Of a stretch of 35,358 bases of DNA, positions 16,627 to 23,777 are shown piece by piece. The translations under genes were made by a program, and so were the position numbers. How positions within the stretch are numbered: the first letter of the stretch is position 1; every line of letters begins with the position of its first letter. This stretch comes from an uncultured Erysipelotrichaceae bacterium. Lineage in GTDB: Bacteria; Bacillota_I; Bacilli_A; RF39; UBA660. The stretch is from positions 1 through 35,358 of the forward strand of contig CACZFH010000015.1 of the NCBI GenBank assembly GCA_902780395.1, read 5' to 3'. The notes below the pieces were generated by a model, which saw only the letters and a list, made by a program, of their open reading frames with translations, had not been told where the DNA came from and did no database searches.

Positions 16627-16833
16627 ATGAAAGATTTAATTGAAGCATTAAAAATATTTGAAAAATATATAGGTGATAAGATCTATCCTACATGGGCTGA
16701 ACATGATGAATTTGGTGTATGTTGTGATAAAGAAAATATGAGTGAAGAAGATATAAAGAAATTAGATGAATTAGGTTTTTTTTATAATGAAGAATATGAA
16801 TGCTTCGTTTCATATAAATATGGTAGTTGTTAG
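16627..16833 (+). CDS. Small conserved acidic protein
   Basis: 68 residues, acidic, starting MKDLIEALKIFEKYIGDKIY and with a pair of cysteines in FGVCCDKE. Proteins with this LKIFxKYIxxxYPTxxEHD start are widespread in small-gene regions of Bacillota phages, from memory. Function unknown. GGTGAGTAATAATG couples it to the gene before. Confidence 0.6.
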   Translation: MKDLIEALKIFEKYIGDKIYPTWAEHDEFGVCCDKENMSEEDIKKLDELGFFYNEEYECFVSYKYGSC

Positions 16834-16847
16834 GTAGGTGAGTAATA

Positions 16848-17168
16848 ATGAAAATAATAACAAAGAAAAAAGAAAGAAAAATAAAATCAGAAGAATGTTG
16901 GAACTTAGACTATGAACTTATAAAATGGTTAAATGAACACTTAAAAATATATAAAGAAGAAGCAAGTAAGACTGTTGATTTAGAATATTATAAGTTTAAT
17001 TATAAAAGAAAAGAATATACTCAACTACAAATAATAGATATGCTTATAGAAAAATCAGATTATTTATTAGATGAAATTGATTATTTTGTAGATGCTAATG
17101 AATATGAAAAATACAAAAATGAAATATATGATTTAATGAAATTAGCACATTGGCATATGTGGTGGTGA
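16848..17168 (+). CDS. Unknown charged protein, 106 residues
   Basis: The start GGTGAGTAATAATG is nearly the same as that of the gene before (16615-16629), hinting at duplication of the start region. The protein is helical, rich in K, E, Y and W, and ends in HWHMWW. No family recognised. Confidence 0.5.
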   Translation: MKIITKKKERKIKSEECWNLDYELIKWLNEHLKIYKEEASKTVDLEYYKFNYKRKEYTQLQIIDMLIEKSDYLLDEIDYFVDANEYEKYKNEIYDLMKLAHWHMWW

Positions 17169-17174
17169 TTAGTA

Positions 17175-17319
17175 ATGAAAGATAAAATAAAAGAAATGTG
17201 GGTTGATATTCAGAGATGTACAAAGAGAATTAAATATATTTGCAATTAGTATTTCTAGATGTTGCAAAGGGAAACAGAAAACAGCAGGCAATTATAAATG
17301 GAAATATGCAGATAATTAA
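17175..17319 (+). pseudogene. Decayed homing endonuclease, NUMOD1-like C-terminal remnant with frameshift
   Basis: Frame 1 from ATG 17175 reads MKDKIKEMWVDIQRC and stops at 17249. The next frame down, without its own start, reads RDVQRELNIFAISISRCC and then KGKQKTAGNYKWKYADN and stops at 17319. Joined across a frameshift near 17211-17215 they match the C-terminal part of the endonuclease at 20331 (IKEWDGIVRIQEELNI, SVCKGKRKTAGGYIWKY). The NUMOD4 and HNH parts are gone. It marks a former insertion of a fourth endonuclease. Confidence 0.8.
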
Positions 17320-17357
17320 TATATTGTTAAAAATGAATAAGGAAAGAGTGATGAATA

Positions 17358-17618
17358 GTGAATATAGGAGAATTAGATGGAGTAAAAGTAATGCTTTCAC
17401 CAGAAGCATATGCAGAAGTTAAGAAGCAAAAAATAATTGAAGAAAATAAAATATTAGGTGAGTTAGAAAAGTGGTTAGTATTACAAAGAGATAATTTAGA
17501 CAAAAGAGTTAGTGAAATGAAGTCAGATGATAAAAATATGACAAGAGCAAATCATTATACTTTTATATACAACAGAGTTTTAGATAAACTAAAAGAACTA
17601 AAAGGAAGTGATAATTAA
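17358..17618 (+). CDS. Unknown charged protein, 86 residues
   Basis: Starts at GTG 17358 (VNIGELDGVKVMLSPEAYAE), with GGAAAG at 17341-17346 as a weak ribosome site. The body is helical and rich in K and E. The stop overlaps the next ATG (TAATG). A 60-codon frame overlapping its start is spurious, because it covers the endonuclease remnant. No family recognised. Confidence 0.55.
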   Translation: MNIGELDGVKVMLSPEAYAEVKKQKIIEENKILGELEKWLVLQRDNLDKRVSEMKSDDKNMTRANHYTFIYNRVLDKLKELKGSDN

Positions 17619-17830
17619 TGCAAAATGAAATAGTAAAATCTTTTTTAGCAAAAACAATTAAAGTATGTGATAGATGTGGAAAAGTAGATATTAATACTTA
17701 TGCAAGATATAAATTAAGTGAAGATAAAAATAAATACATTTTAGATGGTGCATATACCAGATGTCAAAATTGTGAAAAAACAACAGAATTAACAAAAGAA
17801 GAATTAGATTTTGAACTAAAAGGAGAATAA
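17618..17830 (+). CDS. Zinc-ribbon protein
   Basis: 70 residues with two CxxC pairs (C17/C20 in CDRCG and C49/C52 in CQNCEK) 28 residues apart, as in a zinc ribbon. Translation is coupled to the gene before (TAATG). Likely a nucleic-acid or protein adaptor; no specific partner can be read from the sequence. Confidence 0.65.
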   Translation: MQNEIVKSFLAKTIKVCDRCGKVDINTYARYKLSEDKNKYILDGAYTRCQNCEKTTELTKEELDFELKGE

Positions 17831-17833
17831 TAT

Positions 17834-18019
17834 ATGAAAATAATTGTAGCTATTATATTAGTGTTAGTTATTTTGTGGAGTGGCTATTCTATGTTTTTAA
17901 TACTTGATGATAGAAATGATGATGAAATAGTTATAATTGCAAAAATATATTGGTGTTTAATTTTAATAGCAATTTTATTTATGCTTTCATATGGTTGTGT
18001 AGATAAAATAATAAAATAA
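17834..18019 (+). CDS. Small membrane protein
   Basis: 61 residues with two hydrophobic spans (IIVAIILVLVILWSGYSMFL and IYWCLILIAILFMLSYGC) separated by an acidic DDRNDDE loop. It starts with the repeated cassette AAAGGAGAATAATATATG. Function unknown. Confidence 0.6.
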   Translation: MKIIVAIILVLVILWSGYSMFLILDDRNDDEIVIIAKIYWCLILIAILFMLSYGCVDKIIK

Positions 18020-18035
18020 ATAAGGAGAATAATAT

Positions 18036-18350
18036 ATGAGTTTAGATATAGATATTATAGCAAAAAGACCTGTTTCTATTTATGACTGCAATGTAACATA
18101 CAATTTAGCAGGCATGTATTATAAAGCATTAGATAAAGAAAAAGGCTTTAAAAAATTACATAACATGAGTTGTGAAACAGCATTACCTATTATAAATAAA
18201 GCAATAAAAGATATGATAGAAAATAAAGAAGAATACAAAAAATTAAACCCTAAGAATGGATGGGGAACTTATGAAGGACTATTAGAAGTGTTTCAAGATA
18301 TGCGAAATGTATGCGAGCAAAATCCAGATGGAATATTTGATATTAGGTAA
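18036..18350 (+). CDS. Conserved phage protein of unknown function
   Basis: 104 residues with the same start cassette (AAGGAGAATAATATATG). The segment NVTYNLAGMYYKAL, the middle helices and NGWGTYEGLLEVFQDM form a pattern I know from many gut and Bacillota phage early regions, always without a function. It is soluble, with no catalytic motif evident. Confidence 0.65.
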   Translation: MSLDIDIIAKRPVSIYDCNVTYNLAGMYYKALDKEKGFKKLHNMSCETALPIINKAIKDMIENKEEYKKLNPKNGWGTYEGLLEVFQDMRNVCEQNPDGIFDIR

Positions 18351-18363
18351 AGGAGAATAATAT

Positions 18364-18624
18364 ATGACAGATAAAGAATTTGAAAAACAAACATTAGAAG
18401 ATTTGAAAACAGACTTAAAAGATATAAATACATACACAACTTTTAAAAATGGTACTTATATTTATGATTTGGGTTATTATCAAGGAAGATTATTAGTTGA
18501 TGAAATAGAACGATTGAACATAATGCTAAACAATATACACAACTACATAGAAAAGATGAGTTATTGTGAAGTAGTAGATAATCCTAAAAAAGAATTAAGT
18601 AGGATATTAGAAAAAGGAGATTAA
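18364..18624 (+). CDS. Unknown helical protein, 86 residues
   Basis: Begins with the AAAGGAGAATAATATATG cassette. Acidic and helical, with a central YIYDLGYYQGRLLVDEIERL segment. The C-terminus resembles short phage proteins with a final helix. No function assigned. Confidence 0.55.
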   Translation: MTDKEFEKQTLEDLKTDLKDINTYTTFKNGTYIYDLGYYQGRLLVDEIERLNIMLNNIHNYIEKMSYCEVVDNPKKELSRILEKGD

Positions 18625-18627
18625 TAT

Positions 18628-18948
18628 ATGAAAAAATATACAAGAGAAGATTTATTAAAAATATGTGAACAAGCATTTGTTAGTGAAGATAAATGGCACG
18701 ATAGGGATAGTGAAGATGCACAATCTAGATTAGGAGAATGCTATGTTTTATTAAAAGATGGTTGCGAATTTGAAGTTACTTATGAAACGGATGACCATTT
18801 ATGTGAAACAGATGAAGATACAATTTGGTTATACACTTATTCAAAAGGTTTTGGTTATTTTGATTGGGGAGGTCAAAAAGAAGAAAAGCATTTTTATCTA
18901 CCTACTCAAAAAAGACTTGATGAAGTAAATGGTAATGATTGGTATTAA
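18628..18948 (+). CDS. Unknown acidic protein, 106 residues
   Basis: Starts with a variant cassette (AAAAGGAGATTAATATATG). The N-terminal helix (YTREDLLKICEQAFV) and the SRLGECYVLLKDGCEF and FGYFDWGG segments are rich in D, E, W and C. This looks like a small alpha+beta fold. Not recognised. Confidence 0.55.
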   Translation: MKKYTREDLLKICEQAFVSEDKWHDRDSEDAQSRLGECYVLLKDGCEFEVTYETDDHLCETDEDTIWLYTYSKGFGYFDWGGQKEEKHFYLPTQKRLDEVNGNDWY

Positions 18949-18965
18949 AAGATAAAGGAGAATAA

Positions 18966-19178
18966 ATGAACTATTACAACTACAATTACAGAGTATATGG
19001 ATATACAGCAGGAACAGGGTATCAATTATTAAGAAAAACAAATAGTTATAGTCAAGCAATAAGTTATACAAATAGAACTGAATATTTAAAGGTTCTGATA
19101 ATAAGACACAACATTGATTTGAATATGGACGAACCTATAGTATTGGAAACACCAAAAGTAAAAGTTAGGAGGAGATAA
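18966..19178 (+). CDS. Unknown Tyr-rich protein, 70 residues
   Basis: Starts at ATG 18966 after AAAGGAGAATAA. The N-terminal half is unusually rich in Y and N (NYYNYNYRVYGYTAGTGYQL), the end is basic (KVKVRRR). Repeated Y/G/T suggests a small beta protein. Function unknown. Confidence 0.5.
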   Translation: MNYYNYNYRVYGYTAGTGYQLLRKTNSYSQAISYTNRTEYLKVLIIRHNIDLNMDEPIVLETPKVKVRRR

Positions 19179-19180
19179 TT

Positions 19181-19447
19181 ATGGAATTATGGATAAGGAG
19201 TCAAGATAGAACAACATTAATAAGAAGTTATGAGATATATATTGCAGAATATGGTAAAGATAGTTATGTAATTAGAGCAAAAAGAACAAGTCATATATTA
19301 GGGGCTTATAAGACAATAAAAAGAGCATTAGAAGTATTAGATGAGATGCAAAAATACATTGCTGGAAGTTTTACAAGAGAAGAATTATTACAATTATTTG
19401 GTGGAACTAGAAACAGTAGAATTGTATATGAAATGCCAAAGGAGTAG
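19181..19447 (+). CDS. Unknown protein, 88 residues
   Basis: TTAGGAGGAG precedes ATG 19181. Residues 1-45 look like beta strands (WIRSQDRTTLIRSYEIYIAE), followed by helices (YKTIKRALEVLDEMQKYI). This layout resembles small host-takeover or regulatory proteins seen in Streptococcus and Clostridium phages, but I cannot name a family. Confidence 0.55.
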   Translation: MELWIRSQDRTTLIRSYEIYIAEYGKDSYVIRAKRTSHILGAYKTIKRALEVLDEMQKYIAGSFTREELLQLFGGTRNSRIVYEMPKE

Positions 19448-19452
19448 ATAAT

Positions 19453-19740
19453 ATGAAATTATCTAAACATAGTAAAATGAGAATGCGACAGAGAACTAAC
19501 TTAAATCATCAAGAAAGAAAAGGATTATTTAGAAAAGCATTAGATTATGGAAAAAGTCCAGATAATATAAATGATGAAAAATTAAAAAAATATTTAGAAA
19601 AAACAGCTGATAAAAATAATACAAAGGTAAAATTATATAACAATTATGTATTTATATATAGTAAAAATGCAAAACAATTATTTACAATGTATAGATTGCC
19701 TAAAAAGTATTTGAAAGGAGACGAAACAAATGAACAATAA
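19453..19740 (+). CDS. Basic conserved phage protein
   Basis: 95 residues, strongly basic, start HSKMRMRQRTNLNHQERKGL, later LYNNYVFIYSKNAKQLFTMY. This pattern recurs in gut phages, and the strands with a conserved LYxxYVFIYS recall small RNase/toxin-like folds such as DUF4258. No active-site set is certain. Its end overlaps the next start by 11 bases. Confidence 0.55.
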   Translation: MKLSKHSKMRMRQRTNLNHQERKGLFRKALDYGKSPDNINDEKLKKYLEKTADKNNTKVKLYNNYVFIYSKNAKQLFTMYRLPKKYLKGDETNEQ

Positions 19741-20200
19741 AATGTATTTATTTAATCCTTTTAATATAAAAAATATAAATGAATATGAATTAAAAAACTT
19801 ATATGATGAAGTATTTAAAGAACTTTTGGATCAATGCAACACAATGTATGAATATTCGCACAATATAGAAGTATATGCTAATTTGAATTATATTATAGGA
19901 GAAATAATGGCAAGATTAAAAGAAGATGTAATTACATTAAAAACAAAAATAGAAATAAATAAAGCAATAAAAACAACAGAAGAACGTATTAATTGGAATA
20001 CAGAAGTAGATGGAAAAGCACCAGCACTTGATTATTTTAAGGCATTAGCAACAAGAATGTGTCAAGATGATATAAACTTATTAGCAAAAAAAGAAGGCAA
20101 TTTAGAAAGATTTAAAAATACTTATAAAACTATTGAAGAAAAGATAAATGCTTTAAAGAAAAGACAAGAAAGTATAAAATATGAAATAGGAATTGAATAA
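19730..20200 (+). CDS. Coiled-coil phage protein, 156 residues
   Basis: AAAGGAGACG precedes ATG 19730. Helical throughout, with PALDYFKALATRMCQDDINL and a C-terminal coiled coil (TYKTIEEKINALKKRQESIK). Similar proteins lie in the recombination regions of Bacillota phages. Its stop codon overlaps the -35 of the next promoter. Role unknown. Confidence 0.6.
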   Translation: MNNKMYLFNPFNIKNINEYELKNLYDEVFKELLDQCNTMYEYSHNIEVYANLNYIIGEIMARLKEDVITLKTKIEINKAIKTTEERINWNTEVDGKAPALDYFKALATRMCQDDINLLAKKEGNLERFKNTYKTIEEKINALKKRQESIKYEIGIE

Positions 20201-20221
20201 TTTATTAACATATGATATAAT
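20193..20221 (+). promoter_or_regulatory. Promoter TTGAAT-17-TATAAT of a homing endonuclease
   Basis: The -35 is 20193-20198 and the -10 is 20216-20221, spacing 17. Transcription should start at about 20228, the first base of the interleaved inverted repeats. It lacks the TCTAA box of the phage's other promoters, as expected if it came in with the endonuclease gene. Confidence 0.65.
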
Positions 20222-20227
20222 AAATAT

Positions 20228-20306
20228 GTCTAAGTAGTAAAAGAATATTTAATGATGAGTAGGAACTACTTAGACAAAAAACCTGCTTGTCATTAAATAT
20301 TCTTTT
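20228..20306 (+). ncRNA. Leader RNA with interleaved 11-bp and 25-bp inverted repeats
   Basis: Helix A pairs 20228-20238 with 20265-20275 (11 bp, no mismatch). Helix B pairs 20239-20263 with 20282-20306 (25 bp, three G-U pairs, no mismatch). Order A, B, A', B', with six A residues between A' and B'. Both cannot form fully at once, because no linker crosses the 25-bp helix, so A should form first during transcription and B displace it, or a partial pseudoknot should form. It lies between a promoter and the endonuclease start, whose Shine-Dalgarno sequence GAGG is just downstream. Confidence 0.7.
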
Positions 20307-20330
20307 ATATTAGTCAGAAAGAGGAACATT

Positions 20331-20873
20331 ATGAAAGAAATATGGAAAAACATAAAAGGATATGAGGAATTATATCAAGTATCAGATTTAGGAAGAATAA
20401 AGAGTTTAGAAAAACAAATAGTAAGAAATAATGGTAGAAAACAAACATTTAAAGAAAAAATATTAAAAGCAGGTTTATCTAGAAATGGTTATTTGACTGT
20501 GATGTTGTTTAAAAACAAAAAAGGAAAAACTTATACTGTGCATAGTTTAGTTGCTAAAAATTTTATAGCAAATGATAATAATTATAAGTGTATAAATCAT
20601 AAAGATGAAAATAAGTTAAATAATTGTGTAGATAATTTAGAATGGTGTACATATAAATATAATAATACATATAATGATAAAATGGCTTTTAAAAGGAAAA
20701 AAATTCTTCAATATAGCAAAGATAATGAGTTCATAAAAGAATGGGATGGTATCGTTAGGATACAAGAAGAATTAAATATTAACAGAAATAATATATCTTC
20801 TGTATGCAAAGGGAAAAGAAAAACAGCAGGTGGCTATATATGGAAATATAAGCACTGTAATGAAAAAAACTAA
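20331..20873 (+). CDS. Free-standing NUMOD4/HNH homing endonuclease
   Basis: 180 residues. NUMOD4 at 2-20 (EIWKNIKGYEELYQVSDLG), HNH region INHKDENKLNNCVDNLEWCT (about 97-116), then NUMOD1-like DNA-binding part (about 131-175: EWDGIVRIQEELNINRNN, KGKRKTAGGYIWKY). It should make a break in an allele lacking it, spreading by repair. Unlike the copy at 2029 it is not in an intron: neighbouring genes are intact. It has its own promoter and structured leader, so expression is probably kept low or timed. Confidence 0.9.
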   Translation: MKEIWKNIKGYEELYQVSDLGRIKSLEKQIVRNNGRKQTFKEKILKAGLSRNGYLTVMLFKNKKGKTYTVHSLVAKNFIANDNNYKCINHKDENKLNNCVDNLEWCTYKYNNTYNDKMAFKRKKILQYSKDNEFIKEWDGIVRIQEELNINRNNISSVCKGKRKTAGGYIWKYKHCNEKN

Positions 20874-20891
20874 ATTTTTTTAAAAAAATGC

Positions 20892-20920
20892 TTGACATTT
20901 TCTAAAACATAGTTTATAAT
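20892..20920 (+). promoter_or_regulatory. Promoter TTGACA-17-TATAAT with TTTTCTAAAA box
   Basis: The -35 is 20892-20897, the box 20898-20907, the -10 20915-20920. The 21 bases from 20888 match those at 13703, the longest match among these promoters. It restarts transcription after the endonuclease insertion. Confidence 0.87.
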
Positions 20921-20950
20921 TATAAGTGTAAGAAAGGAAAGGTGTTATAT

Positions 20951-21124
20951 ATGAAATTAGAAAAAATGACAAGAAAGGAATTGGCAACATTGGTTGTAGA
21001 AAATCAAATAAAAAGAGGTATAGTTAAAGAAGAAAATAAAAAATACATAATAAAAAGAATGTTAACTGATAATTTAGGAACTTATGCAAGTAAAGAATAT
21101 CTAATTAAAATATTAAATGGATAA
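20951..21124 (+). CDS. Small helical protein, 57 residues
   Basis: ATG 20951 is chosen because GAAAGGAAAGG (20932-20942) serves it; GTG 20942 would lie inside the ribosome site. The sequence KLEKMTRKELATLVVENQIK looks like a small basic helical domain. It overlaps the next gene by eight bases. Function unknown. Confidence 0.55.
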   Translation: MKLEKMTRKELATLVVENQIKRGIVKEENKKYIIKRMLTDNLGTYASKEYLIKILNG

Positions 21125-21347
21125 TATAAGCGAATATCAAAAGGAAAAAGCAGTAAATGATTTGCAAAGAGAAACTTATATTAATAAAACATTACAAGAA
21201 CTTACAACTGATTTGATGGTGTGTAAATTATTAAAACAATTTCATCAAGAAGCACTAAATCCACTTGATGAATGGCGAATATATTTAGAAAAATTTAAAA
21301 AGGAGATAGATAATCTTTATGAACGAATTAGCAAAGAAAAAAATTGA
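21117..21347 (+). CDS. Helical protein, 76 residues
   Basis: All-helical, charged, with LQRETYINKTLQELTTDLMV and LDEWRIYLEKFKKEIDNLYE. Starts inside the previous gene and ends 29 bases into the next. Not recognised. Confidence 0.5.
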   Translation: MDNISEYQKEKAVNDLQRETYINKTLQELTTDLMVCKLLKQFHQEALNPLDEWRIYLEKFKKEIDNLYERISKEKN

Positions 21348-21465
21348 AATATTATTAAAAGATTTAGAAGATATGCAAAAATTAGAGAAAGAAACAGGAA
21401 AACAGCATTTTACTTTACAACTTTTTGCAATAAGAATAAAAGAAATATATAAATTATTAGATTAG
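21319..21465 (+). CDS. Small helical protein, 48 residues
   Basis: AAGGAG at 21300-21305 precedes ATG 21319, which lies inside the end of the previous gene in another frame. The product is a lysine-rich helix pair (KKKIEILLKDLEDMQKLEKE). Ends 11 bases before the next gene. Likely real because it fills the gap with coding-like composition. Confidence 0.5.
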   Translation: MNELAKKKIEILLKDLEDMQKLEKETGKQHFTLQLFAIRIKEIYKLLD

Positions 21466-21476
21466 GAGATAAAATT

Positions 21477-21746
21477 ATGGAAGAAAAATATATATGTTTA
21501 GAATGTGGAGAAATATTTGATGATCCAAAAAAATATAGTGAAGATTTAACTCCAAGTGGTGCGTTTGAAGGTGGTTCATTTATACATGAATATTATGCTT
21601 GTCCTTATTGTGAAGGTGCTTATAGACAAGCAGTAAGATGCGATATATGTGGCGAATATGTAAATGAAGAAAAAATAGAAATTATAGACAAAGATTATCT
21701 ATGCAGTAAATGTTATGATAAATTGGAGGAAAAAGACGATGAATGA
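21477..21746 (+). CDS. Zinc-finger protein with four CxxC pairs
   Basis: 89 residues with C7/C10, C42/C45, C55/C58 and C76/C79. This suggests two zinc sites: an outer ribbon, and a LIM- or treble-clef-like second half (CDICGEYVNEEKIEIIDKDY). Acidic otherwise. It overlaps the methyltransferase start by eight bases. Similar proteins occur in phage early regions; a nucleic-acid or protein-binding adaptor is likely. Confidence 0.7.
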   Translation: MEEKYICLECGEIFDDPKKYSEDLTPSGAFEGGSFIHEYYACPYCEGAYRQAVRCDICGEYVNEEKIEIIDKDYLCSKCYDKLEEKDDE

Positions 21747-22587
21747 TTATATAGTAGTAGATAAAAAAATTAAATTAGATGAAAAAAGAAATGTAAAAAT
21801 ACAAATGATAAATGACCATTTTGAAAATGCTAAAAGGTATCAAATACCACATGCACAATTAATAATAGCAGATATTCCTTATAATTTAGGTGCTAATGCT
21901 TATGCAAGCAATCCTCAATGGTATGTGGACGGAGATAATAAAAACGGAGAAAGCAAGTTAGCAGGAACGAGTTTTTTTGATACAGATAATGACTTTAAAA
22001 TAAATAATTTCTTTGATTTTTGCACTAGATATATGAATAAAGAACCTAAAAAGGCAGGAGAAAGAGGCAAAAGCAGTAATGCTCCTGCAATGATTGTATT
22101 CTGTGCTTTTGAACAAATACCAATGGTTATAGAACAAGGAAAAAAGCATGGGTTAAATAAAAATTATCCGTTAATATTTGTAAAAAACTTTTCAGCTCAA
22201 GTATTAAAAGCAAATATGAAAATAGTAAATGCTTGTGAATATGCAGTAGTACTTTATAGAGATAAACTTCCTAAGTTTAGAAACATAGGTTTGGATGGAC
22301 AAAATCATATGATATTTAATTGGTTTGAATGGAAAAAGGATGGCAAAGAAGTTCCAAAAATACATCCGACACAAAAACCAGTAAAAGTATTAAAAGAATT
22401 AATCAAAATATTTACAGATGAGGGAGATGTTGTTATAGATCCAGTTGCTGGAAGTGGGAGCACTTTAAGAGCATGTGCAGAATTAAATAGAAGTTGTTAT
22501 GGTTTTGAAATAAAAAAAGATTTTTGTAAAAAAGCGAGTGAACAAATGCTTGATAATATAGACAGACAAATATCAATATTTGATTAA
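21739..22587 (+). CDS. DNA methyltransferase, beta class (N6-adenine or N4-cytosine)
   Basis: 282 residues from ATG 21739 (GGAGG upstream; the open frame from 21715 has none). Motif IV is D-I-P-Y at 45-48, followed by NLGANAYASN; motif I is DPVAGSGST from residue 234. IV before I defines the beta class. It transfers a methyl group from S-adenosylmethionine to a base, probably to hide phage DNA from host restriction. Motif IV is usually DPPY; the I for P change also occurs in a phage subfamily, from memory. No restriction gene lies nearby, so it is a solitary enzyme. Confidence 0.9.
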   Translation: MNDYIVVDKKIKLDEKRNVKIQMINDHFENAKRYQIPHAQLIIADIPYNLGANAYASNPQWYVDGDNKNGESKLAGTSFFDTDNDFKINNFFDFCTRYMNKEPKKAGERGKSSNAPAMIVFCAFEQIPMVIEQGKKHGLNKNYPLIFVKNFSAQVLKANMKIVNACEYAVVLYRDKLPKFRNIGLDGQNHMIFNWFEWKKDGKEVPKIHPTQKPVKVLKELIKIFTDEGDVVIDPVAGSGSTLRACAELNRSCYGFEIKKDFCKKASEQMLDNIDRQISIFD

Positions 22588-22600
22588 TGGAGGGGTAATT

Positions 22601-22825
22601 ATGTATATAGATAGAGGTCCTAAAGTAGATATGAAAATGTATGAAGCTAATCTTAACTTACAAAGAAAAGTAAAGGATTTAGAGTATGATTTAACAATAT
22701 CAAATAAGAAATTAAAAAAAATAAAAGAGTTATGTGAAACATTAGATAATAATTATCCGCAATTTAAAGCATATACAAGTAGAATAGTATTTATAATAGA
22801 AAAATCAATAGATGATTATGATTAA
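22601..22825 (+). CDS. Small coiled-coil protein, 74 residues
   Basis: ATG 22601 follows GGAGGGG; the frame extends upstream to 22580 but that would include the ribosome site. A coiled coil spans about residues 15-50 (NLQRKVKDLEYDLTISNKKL). Not recognised. Confidence 0.6.
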   Translation: MYIDRGPKVDMKMYEANLNLQRKVKDLEYDLTISNKKLKKIKELCETLDNNYPQFKAYTSRIVFIIEKSIDDYD

Positions 22826-22830
22826 AACAT

Positions 22831-22859
22831 TTGACAAAATCTAAAACTTGATATATAAT
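22831..22859 (+). promoter_or_regulatory. Promoter TTGACA-17-TATAAT with TCTAAAA box
   Basis: The -35 is 22831-22836; AAATCTAAAA at 22837-22846 matches the shared box except in its first three bases; the -10 is 22854-22859. It drives the ERF and nuclease genes. Confidence 0.85.
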
Positions 22860-22883
22860 AAGTTTATAGAAAGGAGAGGTGTT

Positions 22884-23129
22884 ATGAGTCAATACGATAC
22901 GATATTAAAAGCAATGCTTACAAGAAAAGATGTGAAATGGTGGTATGCAAAAGATTTTCAACATGAACCATATTTTGTAGGATATGAAGCATCACCAAGA
23001 ATGAGTGAACTTGCAATGATGTATCCTGATATATTAATCTCAGAAAGAGATGGCAGATTTAGAACATTAAGAGTAAATTGGAAAAACAAAAAAGCAATAA
23101 AGAAATTAATAAAAGAAAAGGAATGGTAG
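22884..23129 (+). CDS. Unknown protein upstream of ERF, 81 residues
   Basis: ATG 22884 is preferred because AAGGAGAGG lies before it and the promoter -10 (22854-22859) overlaps any earlier start. W- and R-rich: VKWWYAKDFQHEPYFVGYEA, then SERDGRFRTLRVNW. It looks like a small winged-helix protein (FRTLRVNW as wing), perhaps a regulator. Not confirmed. Confidence 0.6.
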   Translation: MSQYDTILKAMLTRKDVKWWYAKDFQHEPYFVGYEASPRMSELAMMYPDILISERDGRFRTLRVNWKNKKAIKKLIKEKEW

Positions 23130-23132
23130 AAA

Positions 23133-23777
23133 ATGAATATTTATGAAAAATTAAGTAATATACAACAAGAATTAAAAGCACCAAAAAATCAATATAATAG
23201 TTTTGGTAAATATAGTTATAGAAGTTGTGAAGATATATTTGAAGCAGTAAAACCTTTATTAGCAAAAAATAAATGTGTATTAAAAATTGAAGATGAAATG
23301 TTAGTGTTAGGAGATAACACAAAAGAAAAATATACAGAAAGTTATTATGATAAAGATTTAAAAAGAGAAAATGAAAGGACAATAATAACAGGTGGACAAA
23401 GATTTTATATAAAAGCAACAGCAATATTAAAGGATTTAGAAAGTGAAGAATATGTAATTAATACAGCTTATGCAAGAGAAGAAGAAACAAAACGTGGGAT
23501 GGATGGAAGCCAAATAACAGGAGCAAGTAGTAGTTATGCAAGAAAATATGCTTTAAACGGATTATTCTTGATAGATGATGTAAAAGATAGTGATACAACA
23601 AATACAGGTAATAGCGAAGAAAAAACAGTCAAATTAGCAAGTAAAAAACAAACAGATTATATAAAAACATTAGGAATAGATTTAGTAGCAATGTGTGAAT
23701 ACTATGGAATAAATGATATATCAGAATTAACAATAGAACAAGCTAGTGAAATTATTAAAAAGAAAGGAAATAAATAA
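23133..23777 (+). CDS. erf: ERF-family single-strand annealing protein
   Basis: 214 residues. The N-terminal ERF domain (about 1-155) shows IYEKLSNIQQELKAPKNQYN, FGKYSYRSCEDIFEAVKPLL and the conserved end MDGSQITGASSSYARKYALN GLFLIDD. It pairs complementary single strands in phage recombination and circularisation. The C-terminus (QTDYIKTLGIDLVAMCEYYG) is a small helical extension. It sits with a PD-(D/E)XK nuclease and SSB, a standard recombination set. Confidence 0.93.
   Translation: MNIYEKLSNIQQELKAPKNQYNSFGKYSYRSCEDIFEAVKPLLAKNKCVLKIEDEMLVLGDNTKEKYTESYYDKDLKRENERTIITGGQRFYIKATAILKDLESEEYVINTAYAREEETKRGMDGSQITGASSSYARKYALNGLFLIDDVKDSDTTNTGNSEEKTVKLASKKQTDYIKTLGIDLVAMCEYYGINDISELTIEQASEIIKKKGNK

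Noticed and set aside
17240-17422. 60-codon + strand frame
   Set aside because: It has no ribosome site, runs in another frame through the endonuclease remnant and into gene 17358.
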